Assembly (NCBI RefSeq): GCF_002025205.1
Contig: NZ_CP019947.1
Coordinates: forward strand, 875,501 to 939,500
DNA from: Pseudomonas sp. CC6-YY-74
GTDB lineage: Bacteria > Pseudomonadota > Gammaproteobacteria > Pseudomonadales > Pseudomonadaceae
Reading direction: 5' to 3'
DNA: 64,000 nucleotides
Every line of letters begins with the position of its first letter. The first letter of the stretch is position 1. Below the pieces are notes generated by a model. That model was not told the DNA's origin and made no database searches. It worked only from the letters and a program-made list of their open reading frames with translations. A program made the translations under genes and the position numbers. This document shows positions 49,268 to 56,255 of this stretch, in pieces.

Positions 49268-50071
49268 TTAGGTCTCTGCTTGATCAATGGGTGATCGGCC
49301 CAGCTTGAATCGAGGATGAAGGTCGCGCAGGTAGTCCTGGGCTTTGCGGCTCTCCTGGCAACGACTGAGGTCGAGGTCAAGGATGGCGCTGTCGGGCTGG
49401 TCCACTAGTTGCACCAGAACTTCGCCGTCCGGGTCGGCGACCAGGCTATGGCCGCAGAACTGCAAGTGGTCTTCCTGGCCGCTGCGGTTGATGCAGGCGA
49501 CGAAGACCTGGTTGTCCAGGGCGCGGCAGGTGATCTGCAGTTGTTGCCGCTTGGCGTTCGGTTCCATGTTGGCCGTGGGGCTGATAATCAGCTCGGCGCC
49601 TTGCTGGGCCAATGCCCGGCTGACTTCGGGGAACTCGTTGTCGTAGCAGATCATCAGGCCGATGCGGCCGAGACGCGTGTCCACTACCAACGGTGTCTCG
49701 CCGGGGGTGAACACGCCGTGTTCATCGGCCCATAACTGCATCTTTCGGTAGCAGCCCAGCAGTGTGCCTTGGTCGTCCAGCAGCACGGCGCTGTTGTAGA
49801 TGCCGTCCGCGGCCTTTTCGGCAACCCCGAGGACTAGGTGCAGGCCATAGCGGCGCGCCAAGCGGGCCGCCTCGGTGAGCAGCGGACCATCGAGCGACTC
49901 GGCCAGCGCATCGAGGCGATCGAAGATCAAGTAGCCGGTGAGGGCGAGTTCCGGCAGCGCCAACAGATCGACTTGGGCTTCCTTGGCCTGGAGGCACAGC
50001 GCCTCCAGCTCGTCGAGGTTGTGCGGGATCTGCGCTCTTTGTGGCGCGGTCTGGGCAATCATCAAACGCAT
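49268..50071 (-). CDS. carbon-nitrogen hydrolase (nitrilase superfamily)
   Basis: This 267-residue enzyme has the complete catalytic triad of the nitrilase superfamily: Glu41 in LPELALTGY, Lys110 in CYRKMQLW, and Cys142 in MICYDNEFPE. The family hydrolyses amides and nitriles. Here it lies in a leftward gene group headed by gbuA, which turns 4-guanidinobutyrate into GABA and urea. In the arginine oxygenase route, 4-guanidinobutyramide must first be deamidated, so this enzyme is a candidate for that step. That assignment is inference from context; N-carbamoylputrescine amidase or omega-amidase activity is also possible. Confidence 0.85.
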   Translation of the reverse strand: MRLMIAQTAPQRAQIPHNLDELEALCLQAKEAQVDLLALPELALTGYLIFDRLDALAESLDGPLLTEAARLARRYGLHLVLGVAEKAADGIYNSAVLLDDQGTLLGCYRKMQLWADEHGVFTPGETPLVVDTRLGRIGLMICYDNEFPEVSRALAQQGAELIISPTANMEPNAKRQQLQITCRALDNQVFVACINRSGQEDHLQFCGHSLVADPDGEVLVQLVDQPDSAILDLDLSRCQESRKAQDYLRDLHPRFKLGRSPIDQAET

Positions 50072-50076
50072 GGGTA

Positions 50077-50724
50077 TCAGCCTTTCGAGGTTTGCTGGGC
50101 GCTCTGCTGCGTGCCGGGTAGCACCAGGAGCTTGACGCTGGCCCAGTAGAGCAGGCCGGTGATGATGAACACTGGCAGCGACGAGCCGAAGGACAGCGGC
50201 GAGAGCAGGCTCCAGTAAGTAGAAAGCCCGGCACCGATCAGGTAGGCGGCGAAGGCAAACTTGGCCGTCGCTAGGCCCGTCTGTTGCTTCTGACTGAGCA
50301 GGTCCGCGTTGTAGCTGCTGGCATCAATCAAATAATAGTCGCAGATCATCACGGCGAAGGCCGGAATGAACAGGCCGCCGATAATGATCAGGACGTTCTG
50401 GAACTGGTCGAGGATGCCTGGGATCAGGGCGCCGAAGACACCGACCAGGCCGATCGTCAGGGCTGGCTTCCAGAATTTCATTTCGGCGGCCAGGTTCATT
50501 GCCAGCAGGGCGGCGGCGACGTAGCCCAGGCAGGTGGCGCAGACGGCCGTGCGCGGTGAGTCACGAAAATCCAGGTCCGGAGCCAGCAGCATGCCGGTCA
50601 GAATGGTGGTGAGCACCATGTTGGCGCCGAGTCAGAGGGCGAAGGTGGCGAAGGTGGCGAAGAACTTCATGCTCTTCGCCTGCGAACTACTCAGGCTGTC
50701 GTGACCCAGGAGGGAGCCGGTCAT
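50077..50724 (-). pseudogene. remnant of an NCS1-type permease
   Basis: The frame begins at the ATG at 50724 (GGGAG upstream) with MTGSLLGHDSLSSSQAKSMK, continues to FATFAL, and meets an in-frame TGA at 50632-50634 exactly where family members have Trp in FALWLGANM. It then continues LGANMVLTTILTGMLLAPDL. After DLDF it jumps to the last third of the permease (WKPALTIGLVGVFGALIPG, AVMICDYYLI); the middle of about 250 residues is missing. Intact NCS1 cytosine/purine/allantoin permeases are about 420-490 residues. Stop plus deletion show real decay. It lies five bases from the carbon-nitrogen hydrolase gene. Confidence 0.75.
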
Positions 50725-50854
50725 TTCTCCCGCGTTATTGTTGATCTTGTGGTCTGGCAGGATGCCCCCCGCGTAACTGCGAGGCGGGTTAGGGGGCTGG
50801 CGCGGCAAAGCGGCAAAGCATCCCGGCGAATACCTGACGCAGAAAATAGGCCTG

Positions 50855-50891
50855 GAAAACAGCGCCCCCTCTCCAGTCCGGAGAGGGGGCG
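50855..50891 (-). terminator. terminator after the YjiH-type gene
   Basis: CGCCCCCTCTC (50863-50873) pairs perfectly with GAGAGGGGGCG (50881-50891), six bases after the stop codon. On the minus strand the stem is followed by CTGTTTTCC, a short T run. Confidence 0.7.
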
Positions 50892-50897
50892 GGGCGG

Positions 50898-52292
50898 TCA
50901 GCCGACGATCCAGTGCGCCATCAACGCGATGATCGGCAGGGTGATCAGGGTGCGGATGATGAAGATCACGAACAGTTCGAGGAGGTTCAGCGGCAGCTTG
51001 GCCTTGATGATCAACACGCCCACTTCCGACATATAGATCAGTTGGGTCAGCGACACGCAGGCCACCACGAAGCGGGTCAGTTCGCTCTCGATGCCCTTGC
51101 CCAGTACCGCTGGCAGGAACATATCGGCAAAGCCCACCAGCATGGCTGGCGCCGCCTTGGCCGCTTCCGGCAATTGCAGCAGTTCGAGCAGCGGTACCAG
51201 GGGGTAGGACAACCAGTTGAAGATCGGGGTGTATTCGGCAATTGCCAGCGATACGGTGCCGATGGCCATGACCAGTGGCAGCAGACCCAACCAGATGTCC
51301 ACCACGTTGTTTACGCCGACCTTGACCATCTGCGTCGGCGAGGGGTTGGCGTTAGCACGCTTGACTGCCTGGGTGACGCCCCAGCGCAGCAGCGAGGTGC
51401 CGGCGGGGACGTCTTCATTGATCTGCTTGCCAACTCCGGCGACGTACTCGTCCTTCTTCCATGACAGCGGCGGTATGCGCGGGGTGATAATCGCCGCGGC
51501 CAGGCCTGCGACCACCACCGTCAGGTAGAAGGGCACGAACAGGTGATCGAGCTTCATGAAGTTGGTAATCAGCAGGCTGAAAGCGATCGAGGCGACGGAG
51601 AAGTTGGTGGCAATTACCGCCGCCTCGCGGGCGCTGTAGAAACCCTTGTGGTACTGCTGGGCGGTGATCAGCACGCCCACGGTGCCGGAACCCAGCCAGG
51701 AGGCGATGGCGTCGATGGCCGAACGGCCTGGCAAGCCGAAGACCTTGCGGAATACGTTGCGCACCAGGGTGCCGCAGAACTCCATTAGGCCGTAATCGGT
51801 GAGCAGCGGCAGGATCAGGCCGGCGACCAGGAAGAAGGTGATCAGCACCGGAGCCAGGTCTTTCAGCACCACGCCGCCGGTATTGGCATTCCAGATCCAC
51901 TCTGGACCGAACTGCCAGAGGGTCATGGCTGCGAAAATTGCACCGAGCACGCGCAGGGCAAGCCACAGCGGGTGCAGGTTGAACAGTTCGTTGAGCGCGT
52001 GGCGTTGGGTGAGCCAGCGCGGCTTGAGGGCCGAGCCGAGCAGGCCGAGGGCAGCGGAGAACAGCAGCAGCCCGGTGGCGATAGCCGGCAGCCAAGCGCT
52101 CAGCGAGGTTTTCAGGGCGTCGGCCATGACGCCGAGACCGATGGTGACCTTGCCGTCGTAGACGATGGGGGTGAGAAACAGCAGTACGCCGAGCAGCGAG
52201 GGGATCAGAAAGACCAGCAGCTGGCGCAGGCTGTAGGAGCGGTACGCTGGCGGTTGGTCGTCCAGCAGTGGCATGGTTTCGTCGTGATTCAT
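50898..52292 (-). CDS. YjiH-type membrane transporter (nucleoside-recognition/Gate domain)
   Basis: This is a 464-residue polytopic membrane protein with about ten helices and the duplicated Gate-type segments of the YjiH family: LVRNVFRKVFGLPGRSAIDA with ASWLGSGTVGVLITAQQYHK, and later PEAAKAAPAMLVGFADMFLP. The physiological substrate of this family is not established. It lies 74 bases downstream of gbuA on the same strand and is followed by a strong terminator, so it is probably the uptake partner for a guanidino compound or its amine product. That role is inferred from context. Confidence 0.85.
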   Translation of the reverse strand: MNHDETMPLLDDQPPAYRSYSLRQLLVFLIPSLLGVLLFLTPIVYDGKVTIGLGVMADALKTSLSAWLPAIATGLLLFSAALGLLGSALKPRWLTQRHALNELFNLHPLWLALRVLGAIFAAMTLWQFGPEWIWNANTGGVVLKDLAPVLITFFLVAGLILPLLTDYGLMEFCGTLVRNVFRKVFGLPGRSAIDAIASWLGSGTVGVLITAQQYHKGFYSAREAAVIATNFSVASIAFSLLITNFMKLDHLFVPFYLTVVVAGLAAAIITPRIPPLSWKKDEYVAGVGKQINEDVPAGTSLLRWGVTQAVKRANANPSPTQMVKVGVNNVVDIWLGLLPLVMAIGTVSLAIAEYTPIFNWLSYPLVPLLELLQLPEAAKAAPAMLVGFADMFLPAVLGKGIESELTRFVVACVSLTQLIYMSEVGVLIIKAKLPLNLLELFVIFIIRTLITLPIIALMAHWIVG

Positions 52293-52366
52293 TGCAGCAC
52301 CTTAATTGTTTTTATGCAGTGCCTGGACGCCGTTCGGCGCCCAGTGTTGAGTAAACGGCCCGTAGA

Positions 52367-53326
52367 TCAGCGACGCTGGACGCCGGGCAACACGCAGAGC
52401 ATTTCGTAGAGCAGGTTGGCGCCAAGCAGCGAGGTGTTGCCGGTGGTGTCGTAGGGCGGGGACACTTCCACTACATCGCAACCGATCAGCTGCAGGTCCT
52501 GGCAGCCGCGAATGATTTCAATCGCCTGGATGGTGGTCAGGCCACCGATCTCCGGGGTGCCGGTACCCGGTGCCCACGCCGGGTCGATACCATCGATATC
52601 GAAACTCAAATAGACCGGGCCACCGTCGACCTTGGCGCGCACTTCTTCCATCAGCGGGGCCAGCGATTTGTGCCAGCACTCCTCGGCCTGGACCACGCGG
52701 AAGCCCTGCTTGCGGCTCCAGTTGAAGTCTTCGGCGGTATAGCCCTGGGCGCGCAGGCCGATCTGCACCACGCGGTCGCAATCGAGCAGGCCTTCCTCCA
52801 CGGCGCGGCGGAAGGTCGTGCCGTGGGCGATTTTCTCGCCGAACATGTGGTCGTTGACGTCGGCGTGGGCGTCGATATGCACCAGGCCGATCTTGCCGTG
52901 CTTCTTCTTCAGGGCACGGAGGATCGGCAGGGTGATGGTGTGGTCGCCGCCGAGGGTCAGCGGAATGATACCGAGTTCGACAATCTTGTCGTAGGACTCC
53001 TCGATGATGCGTACCGCGTCGAGCAGGTTGAAGGTGTTGATCGCCACGTCGCCGATGTCGGCGATGTTCAGCGAGTCGAACGGCGCGGCGCCGGTGGCCA
53101 TGTTGTAAGGGCGGATCATCACCGACTGGGCGCGAATCTCGCGCGGGCCGAAGCGGGTGCCAGGGCGCAGCGAGGTGCCGATGTCGAGCGGCACGCCAAC
53201 GAATGCGGCGTCGAGTTGGCGCTGTTCTTCCACTGTCTGGATATGCGGCAGGCGCATCATGGTGGCTATGCCGCCGAAACGGGGCATCTCATTGCCGCCC
53301 AGGGGCTGGTGCAGAATCTTGTCCAC
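52367..53326 (-). CDS. gbuA: guanidinobutyrase (agmatinase family)
   Basis: GbuA hydrolyses 4-guanidinobutyrate to 4-aminobutyrate and urea, a late step of arginine catabolism. The 319 residues have the manganese ligands His129 in GGDHT, Asp152/His154/Asp156 in DAHADVND, and Asp243/Asp245 in SFDIDGIDPAW. The start MDKILHQPLGGNEMPRFGGI and the length agree with P. aeruginosa GbuA as I remember it. It is divergent from a LysR regulator, as gbuA is from gbuR. The family also includes agmatinase, guanidinopropionase and guanidine hydrolase, so the substrate should be confirmed. Confidence 0.9.
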   Translation of the reverse strand: MDKILHQPLGGNEMPRFGGIATMMRLPHIQTVEEQRQLDAAFVGVPLDIGTSLRPGTRFGPREIRAQSVMIRPYNMATGAAPFDSLNIADIGDVAINTFNLLDAVRIIEESYDKIVELGIIPLTLGGDHTITLPILRALKKKHGKIGLVHIDAHADVNDHMFGEKIAHGTTFRRAVEEGLLDCDRVVQIGLRAQGYTAEDFNWSRKQGFRVVQAEECWHKSLAPLMEEVRAKVDGGPVYLSFDIDGIDPAWAPGTGTPEIGGLTTIQAIEIIRGCQDLQLIGCDVVEVSPPYDTTGNTSLLGANLLYEMLCVLPGVQRR

Positions 53327-53417
53327 GGGTTGGCCTCACGGTTGTTGTGGTTGTAATAGTCGTTGGGTCGGATTGTTGGACAGGATGGGCTGGGGAAAAA
53401 TCGCTGGGGGCAAAAAC

Positions 53418-53441
53418 TTAGTTCAGATATTTCTAAACTAA
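53418..53441. promoter_or_regulatory. candidate LysR-type operator between gbuA and gbuR
   Basis: The perfect 6-bp arms TTAGTT (53418-53423) and AACTAA (53436-53441), with a partly symmetric AT-rich centre, form a 24-base dyad. It lies in the 246-base divergent region, 92 bases from the gbuA start and 132 from gbuR, and contains T-N11-A patterns typical of LysR-type sites. It is the only extended AT-rich dyad in this region. Confidence 0.5.
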
Positions 53442-53469
53442 TGGGGCCGGGCCTACACTGGGCGACCCT

Positions 53470-53541
53470 TGTGGTGCGCGGCGCACCCTACGCGTTGCTG
53501 TCCGAGCGCCCGAGCCCGGCGGTAAGGTGCGCCGTGCGCAG
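53470..53541. repeat. pair of GGTGCGCC-type palindromic repeats
   Basis: On the minus strand 53470-53492 contains GTAGGGTGCGCC followed by GCGCACC; on the plus strand 53520-53541 contains GTAAGGTGCGCCGTGCGC. The two are inverted copies of one dispersed repeat type, inserted between the operator-like dyad and gbuR. Confidence 0.55.
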
Positions 53542-53572
53542 CATTGATCTCTGCAACACCGGATGAGAAACC

Positions 53573-54466
53573 ATGAACCACGCCTTGCCCGATCTGAAGC
53601 TGCTGCGCATTTTCGTCAGCGTGGTGCGCCAGCAGGGTTTCGCCGCGGCGCAGCAGGAGCTGAATCTGTCGACTTCGGCGATCAGCACCTACATGAGCCA
53701 GCTGGAGGGCCAGCTCGGCCTGAGCCTGTGCCATCGCGGTCGTGGCGGCTTCAGCCTGACCAGCAAGGGCGAACTGTTCTACCAGGAAACCCTGCGTCTG
53801 CTGGGCGAGCTGGAGGGCTTCGAGCGCTACTCCGCCGCGCTCAAGGGTGAGCTGCGCGGCACCCTCAACCTTGGCGTGTTGGATTCCACCGTCAGCGATT
53901 CGGCGTTACCCCTGGCTGAGGTGATTGGCGCCTACAGCGAGGAACATCCGGCCGTGCACCTGCACCTGTCGGTGTTGAGCCCCTATGAACTGCAACTGGC
54001 GGTGCTGGGCAACCGCCTGGACCTGGCCATCGGCGCCTTCTCCACGCGGATGAACGGGCTGGTCTATCAGCCGCTGTACCGCGAACAACACTGGTTGTAC
54101 TGCAGCGAGCGCCATTCACTGTTCGGCGAGCGGCGCATCCCCGAGGAGCTGATCGCCCAGCAACGCATGGTCGGCCGTGGCTACTGGAGCCAGGCCGAAC
54201 TGGCGCGGCACGGTTTCAAACACAGCGCGGCGACCGTCGAGTCGATGGAGGCGCAGCTGATTCTGGTGTTGTCCGGCGCCTATATCGGCTACCTGCCGGA
54301 ACACTACGCTCAGCATTGGGTCGATCAGGGGCAGTTGCGCGTATTGCTGCCGGCGACTTTCGGTTACCAGGCGCCATTCTCACTGATCCTGCGCCGCAGC
54401 CGGGTACGCGATCCCTTGCTGCAGACCTTTCGCGACCTGTTGAAGGCGCATCTCACCGAGCATTAG
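53573..54466 (+). CDS. gbuR: LysR-type regulator, probable GbuR
   Basis: This 297-residue regulator has an N-terminal winged helix-turn-helix (LKLLRIFVSVVRQQGFAAAQ, then LNLSTSAISTYMSQLEGQLG) and a C-terminal LysR substrate-binding domain starting near LRGTLNLGVLDSTV. It is divergent from gbuA, and the usual LysR arrangement predicts that it senses 4-guanidinobutyrate and activates gbuA. It is not obviously linked to the DMSP cluster further right, whose own regulator is expected beyond the window. Confidence 0.85.
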   Translation: MNHALPDLKLLRIFVSVVRQQGFAAAQQELNLSTSAISTYMSQLEGQLGLSLCHRGRGGFSLTSKGELFYQETLRLLGELEGFERYSAALKGELRGTLNLGVLDSTVSDSALPLAEVIGAYSEEHPAVHLHLSVLSPYELQLAVLGNRLDLAIGAFSTRMNGLVYQPLYREQHWLYCSERHSLFGERRIPEELIAQQRMVGRGYWSQAELARHGFKHSAATVESMEAQLILVLSGAYIGYLPEHYAQHWVDQGQLRVLLPATFGYQAPFSLILRRSRVRDPLLQTFRDLLKAHLTEH

Positions 54467-54468
54467 CC

Positions 54469-54664
54469 GGCCGCTGAAAAACTACTGCGCGAGGCTATGC
54501 AGCGTTGCAACCGCTTTACTCGCTTCGTTCGCCCTGCGGGCCAGCCTTCGGCTGTTACTCCCGTTGGTCGTTGCGCCTGGTGAACCACAGGGATGTGGGG
54601 AATGCCGTTACCCGTCGGGAACGGGTACGGCCCTCGCCGTCGCTCGCTCCATTTTTCAACGGCC
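54469..54664. repeat. MITE-like element with terminal inverted repeats
   Basis: GGCCGCTGAAAAA (54469-54481) and TTTTTCAACGGCC (54652-54664) are reverse complements at 12 of 13 positions and bound a 196-base non-coding element just after gbuR. No transposase frame is present. I see no clear target-site duplication. It accounts for most of the gap 54467-54709. Confidence 0.65.
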
Positions 54665-54709
54665 TGCTAGGGGGCAGCATCGAGCGGCCGAGCATTGGTC
54701 CGATTGTCC

Positions 54710-55989
54710 TCAGGTGCTGGACTGTTCGCCGGTAGAGGGGGGCACGGGTTCTGCCTGTTGGGCGTCTTCTGGCAAGGGGTCCATCAGCACCGAGCCAACC
54801 GGGAAGGGGGCCTGCATCTGGAAACTCGACGGCTCCGTGGATGTCGTGAAGGGGTCAGTCAGGCGTTTGTAAACGGCGTGTGCTGTCATCAGGCCGGCCA
54901 TCGCCGCCAGACTCCAGAAGAAGCTCGACGGTCCCCAGCTATCCATCGCCAGGGAAACCATGAACGGGCCGATCGAGGCACCAACGCCGCCGACCAGCAA
55001 CAGGGCGCTGCTGGCCCCACGGCTTGGTCGGCCTCCAGCTGGTCATTGGTCAACGCTAGATACAGCGCCAGCAAGGGGAAGCAGCTGCCGCCGAATAACA
55101 ACGCCAGCAGCAGATAACCAACGCCTCCCGACACCCCGACAAGCGCACTGGCCACTGCAAAGATCAGGGCGGCAAAGGCTGCCCCCGCGATCACCGTGCG
55201 TCTATCCATGCGGTCTGAGAGCTTGCCCAGCGGCCACTGCATCAACATGCCGCCAATCAGTAATACCGCGATGAACAGCGATATTTCACTGACGCGCATG
55301 CCCATGCGGCTGGCATAGACCGCGCCCATGCCGAGCGCCATGGCGTAGCAGGCGTTGATCAGGAAGGAACCGACCAAGCCGGTTGGCGCAACGCGGTACA
55401 GGGTGACGACGCTCACCGGGCGCGCGGCCGCAAAGGGCGGCATCGGCGTGGCGGTGAGCAGAATCGGGATCGCTGCCAGGCTGATCAGGATCGAAATCAA
55501 CGTAAACAGCTCGAAACTTCTCGGGTCTGAGACATTCAGCAGGAATTGGCCACCGGACAGCCCGGCGAGCATGGTGATCATGTACAGCGATAACAACTGG
55601 CCACGGGTGCGGTTGTCGGCGGCTTGGTTCAACCAGCTTTCGGCGACTACGTAGATGGCTGAAACGGCAAAGCCGGTGAGCAAGCGCATCACTCCCCAGG
55701 TCCAGGGATCGACAATCACCGAGTGCACCAGGATGGTCATCGAGGCCAGGGCGGTCAGTGCGGCGAAGGCGCGCACATGGCCGACCCGCTGGATAATCGC
55801 CGGGGCGCGCAGGGAGCCGAGGAGAAAGCCCAGGTAGTAGCCCGACATCAGCAGGCCGGTCGCCAGGGTGTCAAAGCCTTCCAGCTCGGCGCGAATGCCC
55901 AGCAAGGAGCCTTGGGCGCCGATACACAGGCCGATGACGCCCAGGCCGAAGAACAAAGGCCATACGGCCCGAACAGTCTGATGGAGCAT
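54710..55989 (-). pseudogene. MFS transporter (YcaD-like), one frameshift
   Basis: With one base restored this gene encodes about 426 residues of a twelve-helix MFS protein: helix 1 PLFFGLGVIGLCIGAQGSLL, GYYLGFLLGSLRAPAII, and the later loop GKLSDRMDRRTVI. The frame breaks at the four-C run 55015-55018. One extra base joins NDQLEADQAVG to ASSALLLVGGVGASIGPFM, and the frame continues to TGEQSST at 54710. Without it the protein loses its last helices. The substrate is unknown. The lesion is of the same kind as those in the signalling gene at 1-805 and in the glucan synthase gene. Confidence 0.8.
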
Positions 55990-56204
55990 GTCACCCCCAA
56001 AGTTAGTGGCCTGTACGGCTAGCGGATTAACTCAAGTGCGGATGACTGGAGTCTTGAGCCAAGGCGCGTTAACGAGTCTCACCGCTCTGGGGAGGCGCGG
56101 CAATATGCAAAAAGGGTCTTAGGGAAAAATTTCCTGATGCCCTTCACGTGTATGAAGGGCCAGGCAAACCAGATTGTGCAAAGCCAAACCAGTCAGCCCC
56201 GGCA

Positions 56205-56239
56205 CAAAAAAAGCGGGCGGAACATTCGTTCCGCCCGCT
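56205..56239 (-). terminator. strong terminator of dddD
   Basis: AGCGGGCGGAAC (56212-56223) and GTTCCGCCCGCT (56228-56239) form a perfect 12-bp stem with a four-base loop, followed on the minus strand by seven Ts. It lies 17 bases after the dddD stop. Confidence 0.92.
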
Positions 56240-56255
56240 GTATTCACGGCCGAAT

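Noticed and set aside
53573..54466. LysR gene as the ddd regulator DddR
   Set aside because: It is divergent from gbuA with a dyad between them, and a MITE-like element and an MFS gene separate it from dddD.
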